Assembly (NCBI RefSeq): GCF_000429505.1
Contig: NZ_AUBZ01000023.1
Span: 16,678-80,677 of the forward strand
DNA: 64,000 nt
Reading direction: 5' to 3'
Source: Aliagarivorans taiwanensis DSM 22990
GTDB taxonomy: Bacteria; Pseudomonadota; Gammaproteobacteria; Enterobacterales; Celerinatantimonadaceae
The position numbers were made by a program, and so were the translations under genes. This document shows positions 18,884 through 33,389 of the stretch, piece by piece. The notes under the pieces are model-generated. The model was not told where the DNA came from. It worked only from the letters and a program-made list of their open reading frames with translations, and ran no database searches. The stretch's first letter is position 1, and every line of letters begins with the position of its first letter.

Positions 18884-20341
18884 TCACGCGGCAACGTGGG
18901 CGCCGTCTTGGTAGCGTTTGGCGATATCTATAAACTGCTGTTCGCAGGCCACAAAGGCTTGCACGATAGCGGGATCAAAGTGATTCCCCTCCCCCTCTAA
19001 GATAATGGCCTTGGCCTTATCGTGGGAGAACGCTGGCTTGTAAACCCGCTTGGAGATCAGCGCATCGTAGACATCGGCCAACGCCATCAACCGGGCGCTC
19101 AAGGGAATGGCTTCAGCGATTAAGCCTTGGGGATAACCTTTGCCGTCCCAACGTTCATGGTGATAGAGCGAGATCTCTTTGGCGTAGCGCAAAAAGGCGG
19201 TGTCTTGCTCGCTGAACTGCAACTCGGCTTGCTCGAGGGCATCGGCGCCAATCTGTGGGTGCTGACGCATGATGGCCCACTCCTCGTCATCGAGTTTGCC
19301 GGGCTTGAGCAGCACCGCATCGGGTATCCCGACCTTGCCCACATCGTGCAGCGGTGCCGATTTATAGATAAGCTCGATGTTGTCAGGCGTTAACTCCTGC
19401 TGGTACTGCGGCAATTGACTGAGATGGGTAGCCAGCGTTTTGACATAGTGCTGGGTGCGCAGAATGTGCGCGCCGGTTTCGTTGTCACGGGTCTCAGCCA
19501 ACGAGGCCAGGCTGAGGATGGCAATATCGCGGGTTTGAGTCAGCGCTTGGCGGCTGGTGGCCAAACTGGCAATCATCTGATTGGTTTGCTCGGCGATCAC
19601 GCCAAACTCGTCACTGCGACTCACGGTCACTTGATCGTTTAAATGGCCATTTCCCACCGCACTCATCACCTGCTGCTGCTCTTGCAGTAGCTGTTTAAGC
19701 ACCCGCGAATAGCTGTAGATCACCCGCATCACGTAACCCAGAATAACCGCGGTCACAAAGCCAATCTCGGTGACGATGTAACGCTGAGCCTGTGCCAATG
19801 GGTATCGCTCGCTACCCACCATTACTAGCCATTCGAGGTCCTTGTTCACCACCAAAAACACCAGCGAGGCCATCACCAGCGACGAACATAGCGAGAAGCC
19901 GATAAACTGCTGCACAAACGAGCCCAGCGGTGGGATCAATGGTAGATGCTGTTGCTGCTTAAGCATTCTGGCTTGCTGCAACTGAAAGCCGAGCACCTGG
20001 TCACACCCAATAAAATAGCCAAGACAGAGCATGCCGAGAATCACCTTGGCGTTAGAGTGCCATGGCGCACCATAGCCCACGCCATTTACCGTTGCGATCA
20101 GCACACCAGCGCCAGCAAACAGCCCGATATACAGAACAAAACTGCGTTGCAGGCGACGCTCCACGCGAGCTTGCTCAACCCAACGCTGAAAACGAGCCCG
20201 GCACAGCGCAATCAGTGCAAAGGCAATCACAATCGGCGACAGTAACTGGCTAACGGTCTGGGTCTCTAAGAACGGGCATACCTGCACGCCGTAGATCGAA
20301 AAAAGCGCCATCGCGAGCAACAGATGGATGTTAAAACTCAT
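18884..20341 (-). CDS. Membrane HD-GYP cyclic-di-GMP phosphodiesterase
   Basis: 485 aa. The first ~210 residues hold six or so hydrophobic segments. A HAMP-like linker follows (~215-265, VMSAVGNGHLNDQVTVSRSDEFG), then an HD-GYP domain (~275-475). All key motifs are intact: ETGAHILRTQHYV, the HDVGKVGIPD metal site and HHERWDGKGYP, the GYP motif itself. The ATG at 20341 has an excellent Shine-Dalgarno (GGGAGGGG). The protein should hydrolyse c-di-GMP in response to a membrane signal. It converges on the small exported gene with only 19 bp between stops. Confidence 0.93.
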   Translation of the reverse strand: MSFNIHLLLAMALFSIYGVQVCPFLETQTVSQLLSPIVIAFALIALCRARFQRWVEQARVERRLQRSFVLYIGLFAGAGVLIATVNGVGYGAPWHSNAKVILGMLCLGYFIGCDQVLGFQLQQARMLKQQQHLPLIPPLGSFVQQFIGFSLCSSLVMASLVFLVVNKDLEWLVMVGSERYPLAQAQRYIVTEIGFVTAVILGYVMRVIYSYSRVLKQLLQEQQQVMSAVGNGHLNDQVTVSRSDEFGVIAEQTNQMIASLATSRQALTQTRDIAILSLASLAETRDNETGAHILRTQHYVKTLATHLSQLPQYQQELTPDNIELIYKSAPLHDVGKVGIPDAVLLKPGKLDDEEWAIMRQHPQIGADALEQAELQFSEQDTAFLRYAKEISLYHHERWDGKGYPQGLIAEAIPLSARLMALADVYDALISKRVYKPAFSHDKAKAIILEGEGNHFDPAIVQAFVACEQQFIDIAKRYQDGAHVAA

Positions 20342-20608
20342 AACCCCTCCCTGGGTAAATACTGCTTGTCGATCTCAACCGACTAAGTTCTTCTTTTCCA
20401 GAGCTTTTGGCTAATATTAGTTTGCTCAGCAAAGAATTTGCGCATTGAGTCACAACAAAAGCGGCAAATTCAAGGTCATATCACCTAATCACATAAGCTA
20501 TAAAAATTCGTTACTTCAACCTAGAAATCAGATAGTTAAGCTAGGTACTGTAAACAGACCCGCTGGTCTTATTGAACCTTCCTCAAGTAAAGGAATAAAG
20601 GATACGTC

Positions 20609-21577
20609 ATGGGAAAAATCTACGAAGACAATTCACTGACCATTGGCCGCACGCCACTGGTACGCCTGAACCGAGTAAGCAACGGTAAGGTACTGGCTAA
20701 GGTCGAAGCGCGTAACCCAAGCTTTAGCGTAAAATGCCGTATTGGCGCCAACATGGTTTGGGATGCTGAGAGAAAGGGCCTGCTAAGCGAAGGCAAAGAG
20801 CTGATCGAGCCAACCAGTGGTAATACCGGTATTGCGCTGGCCTTTGTTGCAGCGTCTCGTGGCTACCCCATCACCCTGACCATGCCTAACACCATGAGCC
20901 TTGAGCGCCGTAAGCTGCTTAAGGCACTGGGCGCAAACCTGGTACTGACCGAAGGCGCCAAGGGCATGAAAGGCGCGATTCAGAAAGCTGAAGAGATCCA
21001 AGCCAGCGACCCAGACAAGTACGTGTTGCTGCAGCAGTTCGAAAACCCTGCTAACCCAGAGATCCACGTGCAAACCACTGGCCCAGAGATCTGGGAAGAC
21101 ACTGACGGCGAGATCGACGTGTTTGTAGCCGGCGTAGGTACCGGCGGTACCATCACCGGTGTGAGCCGCTACATCAAACTGGAAAAAGGCAAAGCGATCA
21201 CCAGTGTTGCGGTAGAGCCTACCGACTCGCCAGTAATCACTCAGGCGAAAGCCGGTGAAGACCTCACCCCGGGTCCACATAAGATCCAAGGTATCGGTGC
21301 CGGCTTCATCCCGGGCAACCTGGACCTTGAAATGGTTGACGCGGTTGAGCAAGTTAGCAACGACGACGCCATCGAGATGGCCCAGCGCCTGATGGAAGAA
21401 GAAGGCATCCTGGCCGGTATCTCTTCAGGTGCCGCTGTGGTAGCGGCTAACCGTATCGCTGCTAAGCCAGAGTACGCCGATAAGAACATCGTAGTGATTC
21501 TACCTAGCTCGGGTGAGCGTTACCTAAGTAGTGCGCTGTTCGCTAACATCTTTACTGACCAAGAAACCGTTCAGTAA
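20609..21577 (+). CDS. cysK: Cysteine synthase A
   Basis: 322 aa, E. coli CysK size. PLP-dependent O-acetylserine sulfhydrylase with the Schiff-base lysine in [14 protein letters not shown], the substrate loop [13 protein letters not shown] and the phosphate-binding glycine loop [14 protein letters not shown]. It makes cysteine from sulfide and O-acetylserine, downstream of CysZ-mediated sulfate uptake. The ATG at 20609 follows AAAGGA-type sequence. It is monocistronic, with a strong terminator at 21599 before the pts operon. Confidence 0.98.
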   Translation: MGKIYEDNSLTIGRTPLVRLNRVSNGKVLAKVEARNPSFSVKCRIGANMVWDAERKGLLSEGKELIEPTSGNTGIALAFVAASRGYPITLTMPNTMSLERRKLLKALGANLVLTEGAKGMKGAIQKAEEIQASDPDKYVLLQQFENPANPEIHVQTTGPEIWEDTDGEIDVFVAGVGTGGTITGVSRYIKLEKGKAITSVAVEPTDSPVITQAKAGEDLTPGPHKIQGIGAGFIPGNLDLEMVDAVEQVSNDDAIEMAQRLMEEEGILAGISSGAAVVAANRIAAKPEYADKNIVVILPSSGERYLSSALFANIFTDQETVQ

Positions 21578-21598
21578 TCACCGCACAGCAACGAACAC

Positions 21599-21626
21599 AA
21601 AAGCAGCACCCAGTGCTGCTTTTTTA
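21599..21626 (+). terminator. Rho-independent terminator of cysK
   Basis: A 9-bp stem (AAGCAGCAC at 21601-21609 with GTGCTGCTT at 21613-21621) and a CCA loop are followed by a run of T. Confidence 0.93.
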
Positions 21627-21670
21627 TGCGTGCAAAACTTAATTTTTTACTATAAATAACATCGAAAGTA

Positions 21671-21735
21671 TTGAGCAGGAGTTGAGAAATACCTATACTC
21701 CACCCCGTCAAAAGGGCGCTGTGAAATGTTTCTCA
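21671..21735 (+). promoter_or_regulatory. Probable sigma-70 promoter of ptsH-ptsI-crr with a CRP-like site
   Basis: TTGAGC (21671-21676) and TATACT (21694-21699) are separated by exactly 17 bp, a near-consensus promoter ~275 bp before ptsH. Just downstream is TGTGA-N6-TCTCA (21720-21735), one mismatch from a CRP site in the two half sites. The rest of the 398-bp gap between cysK and ptsH is AT-rich leader with no gene seen. CRP control of pts genes is known in E. coli; here it is inferred. Confidence 0.6.
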
Positions 21736-21975
21736 ATGTAACATTATGTATCATTCCTGAGACATAGTTTTTATCGTGAAATATCTTTAAAGCGCTGTTA
21801 ATAAAGAGATTTTTGGCGAAACACGCAAGTTTTCACCAATGTATCATTGGCGTACGGCCGAGATTTGTTGATTTAGGTTAAATTTTGATGACAAGATTTG
21901 AGCTAAGGTCCCGGTCGAACGTACTAACTTTAAGCGTCTAAGCTTATAGCTAATTCACTAATAAGGAATGCACAC

Positions 21976-22233
21976 ATGTTCGAGAAGAGTGTTGTCATTA
22001 CTGCAGAAAATGGTCTGCACACCCGCCCAGCTGCTCAGTTTGTTAAAGAAGCTAAAGCCTTCTCTGCAAACATCACCGTTGAAAGCAACGGCAAATCAGC
22101 CAGCGCTAAGAGCCTGTTCAAGCTGCAGACTCTAGGCCTGACCAAAGGCACCACTGTTGTTATTCGCGCTGAAGGCGAAGACGAGCAAAAAGCGGTTGAA
22201 ACCCTGGTTGCTCTGATGGACGAGTTGGAATAA
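21976..22233 (+). CDS. ptsH: Phosphocarrier protein HPr
   Basis: 85 aa, exact HPr size. The active-site histidine is His15 in [14 protein letters not shown], and the regulatory serine region is [13 protein letters not shown] (Ser46). HPr takes phosphate from Enzyme I and passes it to the sugar-specific EIIA proteins. First gene of the canonical ptsH-ptsI-crr operon. Confidence 0.99.
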   Translation: MFEKSVVITAENGLHTRPAAQFVKEAKAFSANITVESNGKSASAKSLFKLQTLGLTKGTTVVIRAEGEDEQKAVETLVALMDELE

Positions 22234-22282
22234 GCCCCTCTCCCCCACAGTCTTTAAACGAATTAACAGATAGGTACAGGTT

Positions 22283-24010
22283 ATGATTTCAGGTATTCTG
22301 GCATCGCCAGGCATCTCGTTTGGTAAAGCCCTGCTGCTTGCAGAGCAAGAAGTAGTAATCAACCAAGCGAACATCTCTGCTGAGCAAATCGACAGCGAGA
22401 TCCAACGCTTCCTCGATGGTCGCAGCACCACCGCTAGCCAACTTGAAGAGATCAAGGTAATGGCCGGCAAAACCTTCGGTGAAGAGAAAGAAGCCATCTT
22501 CGAAGGCCACATCATGCTTTTGGAAGATGAAGAGCTCGAAGAAGAAATCGTAGCCTGTATCAAAGAACAGCTGCTGTCTGCCGACAACGCGGTGAACACC
22601 GTGATTGAGCAGAACGCGCAAATGCTGTCTGAACTGGACGACCCTTACCTGCGTGAACGTGCCACCGACTTCCGTGACATCGGCTCGCGTCTGGTTAAAA
22701 ACATCCTGGGCCTGGAGATCGTATCTCTGAGCACCATCACCGAAGAAGTGATCCTGATTGCCAACGACCTGACCCCGTCAGAGACCGCGCAAATCAACCT
22801 GGACAAAGTACTGGGCTTTATCACCGACATCGGCGGCCGCACCTCGCACACCTCGATTATGGCGCGCTCTTTGGAGCTTCCAGCCATCGTAGGTACCAAC
22901 GACATCACTCAACAAGTGAAAAGCGGCGACATCATCGTTTTGGATGCCATCAACAACGAAGTTGTGATTAACCCAAGCGAAGACCAACTGAATACTTACA
23001 AGCAGCGCCAACAAGCCTATAACAATGAAAAGGCTGAGCTGGCGAAGCTTAAAGACCTACCAGCCGTAACCCTGGACGGCCACCACGCTGAAGTATGCTC
23101 AAACATCGGTACCCTCAAAGATGTTGACGGCGCACACCGCAACGGCGCAGAAGGCGTAGGTCTATACCGCACCGAGTTCCTGTTTATGGACCGTGACTCG
23201 CTGCCAACCGAAGACGAGCAGTTCAACGCCTATAAAGACGTTGTTGAAGCCATGCAAGGCCAGCCAGTGATTATCCGTACCATGGATATCGGTGGTGACA
23301 AAGACCTGCCTTACCTGGACCTGCCAAAAGAGATGAACCCATTCCTGGGTTGGCGTGCAGTGCGTATCTTCTTCGACCGCGAAGAGATCATGAACACCCA
23401 GCTACGTGCCCTGCTACGCGCCTCTGCCTTCGGTAAAGTTCGCATCATGTTCCCAATGATTATCTCTGTTGAAGAGATCCGTCAGCTTAAAGACGTACTG
23501 GAAACACTGAAGCAACAACTGCGTGATGAAGGCGTTGCCTTCGATGAGAACGTTGAAGTAGGCATCATGGTTGAAACACCAGCTGCAGCGGCAATTGCCC
23601 ACCACTTAATCAAAGAAGTGGAGTTCTTTAGTATTGGTACCAACGATTTAACCCAATACACACTAGCCGTAGACCGTGGTAATGAGTTAATCTCTAAGTT
23701 ATACAACCCGCTGTCTCCAGCAGTTCTTACTCTAATCAAGCAAGTTATCGATGCCTCGCACGCCGCAGGCAAGTGGACTGGCATGTGTGGTGAGCTGGCT
23801 GGCGACGAACGTGCAACACTGTTGCTACTGGGTATGGGATTAGATGAATTCTCGATGAGCGCAATCTCGATTCCTCGCGTGAAGAAACTGATCCGCAATG
23901 CAAACTTTGCCGACGTACAGCGCATGGCCGAACAAGCCCTGGCTGCACCGACAGCACAAGAAGTAGAAGCATTGGTAGATAACTTTATTCAACAACAGGC
24001 CGCTAACTAA
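22283..24010 (+). CDS. ptsI: PTS Enzyme I (phosphoenolpyruvate-protein phosphotransferase)
   Basis: 575 aa, equal to E. coli Enzyme I. The phosphorylated histidine is in [15 protein letters not shown] (~His189). The C-terminal PEP-binding barrel shows EFLFMDRD, the [17 protein letters not shown] signature and the catalytic cysteine in [10 protein letters not shown]. It starts 49 bp after ptsH and is followed 45 bp later by crr. It commits PEP phosphate to sugar transport. Confidence 0.99.
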   Translation: MISGILASPGISFGKALLLAEQEVVINQANISAEQIDSEIQRFLDGRSTTASQLEEIKVMAGKTFGEEKEAIFEGHIMLLEDEELEEEIVACIKEQLLSADNAVNTVIEQNAQMLSELDDPYLRERATDFRDIGSRLVKNILGLEIVSLSTITEEVILIANDLTPSETAQINLDKVLGFITDIGGRTSHTSIMARSLELPAIVGTNDITQQVKSGDIIVLDAINNEVVINPSEDQLNTYKQRQQAYNNEKAELAKLKDLPAVTLDGHHAEVCSNIGTLKDVDGAHRNGAEGVGLYRTEFLFMDRDSLPTEDEQFNAYKDVVEAMQGQPVIIRTMDIGGDKDLPYLDLPKEMNPFLGWRAVRIFFDREEIMNTQLRALLRASAFGKVRIMFPMIISVEEIRQLKDVLETLKQQLRDEGVAFDENVEVGIMVETPAAAAIAHHLIKEVEFFSIGTNDLTQYTLAVDRGNELISKLYNPLSPAVLTLIKQVIDASHAAGKWTGMCGELAGDERATLLLLGMGLDEFSMSAISIPRVKKLIRNANFADVQRMAEQALAAPTAQEVEALVDNFIQQQAAN

Positions 24011-24055
24011 ACTAAGCTAGCAGCGACAAGAACTAAGAGTATTAGGAGCTCAAAA

Positions 24056-24565
24056 ATGGGTCTTTTCGATAAATTCAAAAAAATGATTTCTGACGACGGC
24101 GCAAACGCAGCTGGCATCGAAATTATCGCTCCACTGTCTGGCGAGATTGTGGCAATTGAAGAAGTGCCTGATGTTGTATTTGCCGAGAAAATCGTTGGTG
24201 ACGGTATTGCGATCCGCCCTGCTGGCAACAAAATGGTTGCACCTTGCGATGGCACCATCGGCAAAATCTTCGAAACTAACCACGCATTCTCACTAGAGTC
24301 TAGCGATGGCATCGAGCTGTTCGTTCACTTCGGTATCGACACCGTTGAGCTGAAAGACGAAGGCTTCACCCGCATCGCTGAAGAAGGCCAAGAAGTGAAG
24401 ATGGGCGACACCATCATCGAATTCGATCTGGCTGTGCTGGAAGAGAAAGCAAAATCAACTCTGACTCCTGTTGTGATTTCCAACATGGACGAAATCAAAG
24501 AGATGAACAAGCTGTCTGGCGCGGTAACTGTTGGTGAAACTGCGGTACTACGCATCACCAAGTAA
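24056..24565 (+). CDS. crr: PTS glucose-specific EIIA component (EIIAGlc)
   Basis: 169 aa, exact family size. The two active-site histidines lie in ETNHAFSLES (His75 type) and LFVHFGIDTVEL (His90 type, phosphorylated). EIIAGlc phosphorylates glucose transporters, activates adenylate cyclase when phosphorylated and inhibits non-PTS sugar permeases when not. That could link this operon to the galactoside genes nearby through inducer exclusion and CRP. Last gene of the pts operon. Confidence 0.99.
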   Translation: MGLFDKFKKMISDDGANAAGIEIIAPLSGEIVAIEEVPDVVFAEKIVGDGIAIRPAGNKMVAPCDGTIGKIFETNHAFSLESSDGIELFVHFGIDTVELKDEGFTRIAEEGQEVKMGDTIIEFDLAVLEEKAKSTLTPVVISNMDEIKEMNKLSGAVTVGETAVLRITK

Positions 24566-24587
24566 GTCACGCGACTTAATGCTTATC

Positions 24588-24614
24588 AGGCCACGCAATG
24601 CGTGGCCTTTTTTG
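24588..24614 (+). terminator. Rho-independent terminator of ptsHI-crr
   Basis: A 9-bp perfect stem (AGGCCACGC at 24588-24596 with GCGTGGCCT at 24600-24608) has a 3-nt loop, then TTTTTT. Confidence 0.93.
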
Positions 24615-24694
24615 TGCCCGCAAGGCGGCTGAGTTGACCCTTCGCCGCGAGTTATGGCACGCTCAGCCCATAGCATCAGAACAAGGATACCTCT

Positions 24695-25180
24695 GTGATA
24701 AGGGACGTTACCCCCGGCGACTACGACGCCATCACCACCATCTACAACCACTATATTGAACACGACACCAGTACCTTCGAAGAAGACACCATCTCAACTG
24801 GCGAAATGGCCAGACGCATTAAAGACGTTGAAGCCAGCGGCTTTCCTTGGCTGGTGATGGAGCAAGATGGCGAGCTCGTGGGCTATGCCTACGCCAAGGC
24901 CTGGCATGTGCGCAGCGCCTACCGCTTTACCGCCGAGCCAACGGTGTATCTGGCCCATCAGCATACTGGTGCTGGCCTCGCTACCCCACTGTACCAAGCC
25001 TTGTTTGAGCGGCTACGCGCCCAGCAGATCAAGCAGTTGATAGCGGTGATTACCCTGCCCAACCCCGCCAGCAGCCGCTTTCACGACAAGTTAGGGATGG
25101 AGAAAGTCGGCCACTTTAAGGATGTTGGCTTTAAGTTTGGCAAGTGGATGGATGTGGGTTATTGGCAGCTAAGCCTTTAA
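24695..25180 (+). CDS. GNAT N-acetyltransferase (phosphinothricin/methionine-sulfone acetyltransferase-like)
   Basis: 161 aa from the GTG at 24695, which has ACAAGGA at a good distance; no in-frame ATG fits better. The sequence follows the Pat/MddA/YncA subfamily: RDVTPGDYDAITTIYNHYI, STFEEDTISTGEMARRI, GYAYAKAWHVRSAYRFTAEPT, YLAHQHTGAGLATPLY (acetyl-CoA loop) and FHDKLGMEKVGHFKDVGFKFG. It likely N-acetylates amino acid analogues such as methionine sulfone or sulfoximine. Single gene between the pts terminator and the convergent porin. Confidence 0.9.
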   Translation: MIRDVTPGDYDAITTIYNHYIEHDTSTFEEDTISTGEMARRIKDVEASGFPWLVMEQDGELVGYAYAKAWHVRSAYRFTAEPTVYLAHQHTGAGLATPLYQALFERLRAQQIKQLIAVITLPNPASSRFHDKLGMEKVGHFKDVGFKFGKWMDVGYWQLSL

Positions 25181-25229
25181 TACCCGACTACGCCTTTAAC
25201 AGCCGACTACGCCCTAGCGCAGAGACACA

Positions 25230-25253
25230 AAAACCGGCTTCATGCCGGCTTTC
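25230..25253 (-). terminator. Terminator between convergent acetyltransferase and porin genes
   Basis: CCGGC (25234-25238) pairs with GCCGG (25244-25248), extended by A-T pairs after one mismatch. On the minus strand the stem is followed by TTTTTG, fitting the porin transcript. It may work in both directions. Confidence 0.7.
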
Positions 25254-25282
25254 GTCAACTTAGGATGTTGTGTGTGGCGTGC

Positions 25283-26548
<1,266 letters not shown>

Positions 26549-26588
26549 CTAGTTGTTCTTAATTTGTGGAGCGAATTCTAATGACACA

Positions 26589-26602
26589 TGTAAACGTTTA
26601 CA
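26589..26602. promoter_or_regulatory. GalR/LacI-type operator upstream of the porin gene
   Basis: A perfect 14-bp palindrome TGTAAACGTTTACA. It lies ~60 bp before the porin start and overlaps the region where a -35 would pair with TAGAAT just downstream on the minus strand. It matches the half-site pattern known for GalR/LacI proteins (central CG step). Confidence 0.85.
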
Positions 26603-26740
26603 GAGGCTTTCGCGAGAAGCGTGAGCAAGATCTTATTATTTTTTCTTTTACATTCAATGGCTTATAGGCGCACGCAAGCAGGCCCCAGCATAACTGCCGG
26701 AGCCTGTTTTCGAATCGTAGGTGTTATTGGCCTAAGGGGT

Positions 26741-28858
26741 TTACAGTTGCTGAATATGCACTAGCACAGCACTCTCTGAGTCCATAATTGGCATGGCCAA
26801 GCCGGCGCGTTCTAACCATTCGCCGGTTAGCTCGACCCCTTGCTCAGTCCACGCCGGTTGGCAAGCCACCAGACCTTCGAACAGATTTTCGGGATGGTCG
26901 ATCAAGCGGACCTTGTAGCGCGCCAGTGGGTTCAAGCCTGGGATCCGCAGCGTAGAGCTTAGCGAATGGGTAGGCATCTGAGTTTGCGCCACCATCACCA
27001 GCGCTTCAGTGCGGTCACAGCAAACCACGCCATGGGCCATCTGCGCCAGTTCGTCGTCGACCGGGATCCGAAAGCTCTTACCGCTGTGCAGCAGCGGGCG
27101 GAAGCGTTTGTGCAACTCGATGTATTTTACAAAGCCCTGCTTCTCCTCGGCGCTTTCGCGGACCGGGTCCAGCTCGATACCCATGTGACCGAACAGTGCG
27201 GTGAGGCCTCGGAAGTTAATCGTGTGGCGACGGCGGGTGCTGTGACAGTGGCTGGCTCCGATGTGGCTGCCCATCACCTCGGGTGGGAAGAAGTAGCTCA
27301 TGCCACGCTGAATGGTTTGCCGCTCAAGCGCGTCGTTATTATCTGATGTCCAGAAGCGGTGGGTCCGTTTGAGCACCTCAAAATCGATACGGCCACCGCC
27401 AGCGGCGCAGGACTCGATCTCAACCTGCGGATGCTTGGCGGCCAGCTTATCGACCAAGCGATAATAAGCTTCCACCTGTCCTTGCCCAGCCGCACGGCCA
27501 TGGTGGCCGGGCTGCACGATCTCACGGTTCATATCCCACTTGATATAAGCGATGTTGTAGTGACTCAGGAAGTGATCAAGCCGCTCGAATAGATAATCAA
27601 ACGCCTCTTTGATCTGCAGGTTGATGGCATACTGATTACGCCCGGTTGGCTGCTCGTAGCCTTCTACCCCGAGTAGCCACTCTGGGTGACTGCGGTAGAG
27701 ATCCGAGTCCTTGTTGATCATCTCCGGCTCAAACCAGAGACCGAACTCCATACCGAGCTTGTTGACATGCTCTACGATCTTACCCAAGCCCTCAGGGTAT
27801 TTCTGCTCATCGAGGAACCAATCACCCAAGGCAGCCTTATCGCCATTGCGACCTTTAAACCAACCGTCGTCGATAATGAAACGTTCAACGCCCATCTCGG
27901 CAGACTCACTGGCCATCTTCATGATGTAGCTTGGGTCATGATCAAAGTAGATCCCTTCCCAGGTATTGAGATGAATAGGCCGCGCCTTGTGGCTTAAGCG
28001 TTTTGCCAAGATCTGCTCGCGCACATGCTGATGGAAGTGCGCGCTCATGCCGTTTAACCCCTGGTCGCTGTAGCTTGCGTACAGCCACGGCGTAGTCAGG
28101 CTTTCGCCCTCACTCAGGCTAATTTCCCCGGGTAAGTACAAGGCTTCGCCTTGCACCATGCGGCGGCCATCGGTTTTAACGTCGGCGCGCATCCGGTGGT
28201 TGCCGCTCCATGCCAGGTGGAAGCCCCACACCTCGCCACTGGTTTCGCCAAAATGACGCGAGCCGGTAACAAACGCAGGATAGTGCTCATGAGAAGTGCG
28301 ACCGCGTCGGTTCTCCTGAATGTAGCCGCCATGCTGCAGGCTGTGGCGCTGCTGTTGGAACTCGTGCACCCAGCGCCCGTAGTAGCTCATTAGCTCCTCG
28401 GCCCGCTCAGGTACTGGCAAGGTAGAGGCCAAACGGGTGACCTGATAGTCGCCCTTAGCGTCGTTGAATAGCTGGTGACGAACCTTTAGCACGTCATCTT
28501 CTTCCAGCACCAACTCCGTGCGCAGGCGCAAACCAGCGCGCTTGTCCACTGACACCAGTACCACATAGTGGGGCTGCTGCTGAACCTGCTCAATGGTAAA
28601 CGCCGGCGCCCAGTCCAGACCATCGCGGTGTCCCTCAAGCCCGGGGCTTGAAAACACGCCACGTGCGAGCTCGGGATGCAGGCTTAACGATACATCCTTA
28701 TCCAAGCGGCCATAGGGAACAGGACGCTTTAGTGCCAATGCCAGCTGCTCTGGCGGATGGTTTAAACGTTTTCCCCAATACAAGATCTCGGCATAGTCGC
28801 CGATCTCCAGTATCACCTCTGTGTGGCAACCACGCATGTGGACTAAGCTTTGCGCCAT
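26741..28858 (-). CDS. Alpha-galactosidase, GH36 (RafA-like)
   Basis: 705 aa, matching tetrameric GH36 alpha-galactosidases (E. coli RafA ~708). The catalytic nucleophile Asp is in YIKWDMNREIVQPG, and the acid/base Asp in RFWTSDNNDALERQ. Other family blocks are FIIDDGWFKGRNGD, FGLWFEPEMIN and ESCAAGGGRIDFEVL. There is no signal peptide, so it acts in the cytoplasm on imported alpha-galactosides such as melibiose or raffinose. Divergent from the GalR-like gene, with a GalR-type operator and a CRP-like site between them. Confidence 0.97.
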   Translation of the reverse strand: MAQSLVHMRGCHTEVILEIGDYAEILYWGKRLNHPPEQLALALKRPVPYGRLDKDVSLSLHPELARGVFSSPGLEGHRDGLDWAPAFTIEQVQQQPHYVVLVSVDKRAGLRLRTELVLEEDDVLKVRHQLFNDAKGDYQVTRLASTLPVPERAEELMSYYGRWVHEFQQQRHSLQHGGYIQENRRGRTSHEHYPAFVTGSRHFGETSGEVWGFHLAWSGNHRMRADVKTDGRRMVQGEALYLPGEISLSEGESLTTPWLYASYSDQGLNGMSAHFHQHVREQILAKRLSHKARPIHLNTWEGIYFDHDPSYIMKMASESAEMGVERFIIDDGWFKGRNGDKAALGDWFLDEQKYPEGLGKIVEHVNKLGMEFGLWFEPEMINKDSDLYRSHPEWLLGVEGYEQPTGRNQYAINLQIKEAFDYLFERLDHFLSHYNIAYIKWDMNREIVQPGHHGRAAGQGQVEAYYRLVDKLAAKHPQVEIESCAAGGGRIDFEVLKRTHRFWTSDNNDALERQTIQRGMSYFFPPEVMGSHIGASHCHSTRRRHTINFRGLTALFGHMGIELDPVRESAEEKQGFVKYIELHKRFRPLLHSGKSFRIPVDDELAQMAHGVVCCDRTEALVMVAQTQMPTHSLSSTLRIPGLNPLARYKVRLIDHPENLFEGLVACQPAWTEQGVELTGEWLERAGLAMPIMDSESAVLVHIQQL

Positions 28859-29216
28859 TATGTTTACCCTATTTCGAATTTGCGGCTAATTTACTGGTTT
28901 ATGCCAGAGCATACTGTGACACAAGGCACAAAAGTAAACGTTTACACAGCATGTTTGACTAGCAACGCCCAGTTTCAGTGACCAGCGACAATTAGCCCTT
29001 CCCTATTAACTTACTGAGTTAACTGCGATATAACACAAGTGGCTGCGCATAATTTATGCTAGCGGCCACTTCGCTTGACCCGTATCACGTGCGTATAATT
29101 GGCAAACGTTAACATGTACCGCTCTTGCACTTGTGCAGTACAGATAGTGCACCGCTTCAAGTAATGGAATGCAACCACCGGTCAAGACCAATAATTAGCA
29201 AGCAAATACAAGATAT
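28859..29216. promoter_or_regulatory. Divergent control region of alpha-galactosidase and galR-like gene
   Basis: Gene-free 358 bp. A CRP-like site, TGTGA-N6-GCACA (28915-28930), and a palindromic operator, GTAAACGTTTAC (28934-28945), lie ~60-85 bp before the alpha-galactosidase start. On the galR side, a perfect -10 hexamer TATAAT (29094-29099) is followed at once by GGCAAACGTTAACA (29101-29114), which matches the porin operator at 11 of 14 positions. The second operator at the galR start site suggests autorepression. Confidence 0.7.
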
Positions 29217-30221
29217 ATGTCAACGATAAAGGATGTAGCAAAGCTGGCAGGCGTATCAGTTGCCACCGTATCACGGGTGGTAAACCGCTCCCCTCGAACC
29301 AGTGAGAAAGCCATTAAGGCGGTAACAGAGGCGATGGAAGCGCTCAGCTATCGTCCCAATGCGAATGCGCGCGCATTAGTTAGCCAAACCACCCAAACCA
29401 TGGGCGTGTTGGTGGGGGATGTGTCTAACCCCTTCTTTGGCGCAATGCTCAAGTCTATCGATTTGGTCTGCCGCGATCAGGGCAAGCACCTGTTAATTGG
29501 CAACGGCTATCATGAAGCGGATAGCGAGCGAGAGGCCATTGAAATACTGATCAACAGCCGCTGTGAGTCCTTAGTCATCCACTCTAAAGGCCTCAGCGAT
29601 GAGGACTTAACCAAGTTTTGCAAGGAAGTGCCTGGCTTGGTGGTGATCAACCGCCAGCTCGATGAAGTGCCTGAACGCTGTATCTCGCTGGATAACTACA
29701 AAGGCTCTTATCTGGCCACCGAGTATCTGCTCAATCAAGGCCACCGCGATATTGCCTATATCTGCTCCGAGCACGACATCGAAGATGCCGATAGCCGCAA
29801 ACAAGGCTACCGCGACGCACTGGCGGCTCATGGCGTCAGCCCACAAGAGCATACCATTGCCTATGGTTATCCCGATGAGCAAGGCGGCGAGAAGGCGATG
29901 CGAGATCTGCTCTCACGAGGCGTGAGTGTCACCGCCGTCGCGGCGTACAACGACTACATGGCAGCCGGAGCAATGGCCTGTCTGGAAGAGAGTGACATCG
30001 CCGTTCCCGAGCAAGTGTCGGTGATTGGCTTCGATGATGGCTTGATTTCGCGGTACATGAAGCCACGCCTGACCACCATTCGCTACCCCATTCAGCCGAT
30101 GGCCGAGCAAGCGGCCAGATTGGCCCTACAGTTGGCCCAAGGCAGCTCCCCAGAATCTAGCCCGCACGTGTTTGTGCCCACCTTGGTCAAGCGTAACTCG
30201 GTTAAACCCCTTACTCAGTAA
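29217..30221 (+). CDS. galR: GalR-like LacI-family transcriptional repressor
   Basis: 334 aa. The N-terminal LacI-type helix-turn-helix and hinge (TIKDVAKLAGVSVATVSRVV, YRPNANARALVSQTT) is followed by a periplasmic-binding-like sugar domain. Similarity to E. coli GalR runs through the effector domain: VGDVSNPFFGAMLKSID, LLIGNGYHEADSEREAIE, LATEYLLNQGHRDIAYICS, IGFDDGLISRYMKPRLTTIRYPI. It probably binds galactose or a galactoside and controls the porin, glycosidases, symporter and itself through the TGTAAACGTTTACA-like sites. Calling it galR rests on sequence recall; effector specificity could differ. Confidence 0.88.
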   Translation: MSTIKDVAKLAGVSVATVSRVVNRSPRTSEKAIKAVTEAMEALSYRPNANARALVSQTTQTMGVLVGDVSNPFFGAMLKSIDLVCRDQGKHLLIGNGYHEADSEREAIEILINSRCESLVIHSKGLSDEDLTKFCKEVPGLVVINRQLDEVPERCISLDNYKGSYLATEYLLNQGHRDIAYICSEHDIEDADSRKQGYRDALAAHGVSPQEHTIAYGYPDEQGGEKAMRDLLSRGVSVTAVAAYNDYMAAGAMACLEESDIAVPEQVSVIGFDDGLISRYMKPRLTTIRYPIQPMAEQAARLALQLAQGSSPESSPHVFVPTLVKRNSVKPLTQ

Positions 30222-30240
30222 TTTCCCTGTCTTAATAAGC

Positions 30241-30275
30241 AAACATCCCCCGCCGAGGCGAGGGATGTTTGTTTG
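30241..30275. terminator. Bidirectional terminator between galR-like gene and lacZ
   Basis: AAACATCCC (30241-30249) pairs with GGGATGTTT (30262-30270), with additional pairing inside. T-rich sequence follows on the plus strand. It serves two convergent genes. Confidence 0.85.
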
Positions 30276-30296
30276 ACCGACAGTGATTGAGCGCGG

Positions 30297-33374
<3,078 letters not shown>

Positions 33375-33389
33375 TTACCTCAAAGAGTC

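Noticed and set aside
29075..29099. TTGACC with TATAAT considered as the galR promoter
   Set aside because: The spacer is only 13 bp; only the -10 hexamer is kept as supported.
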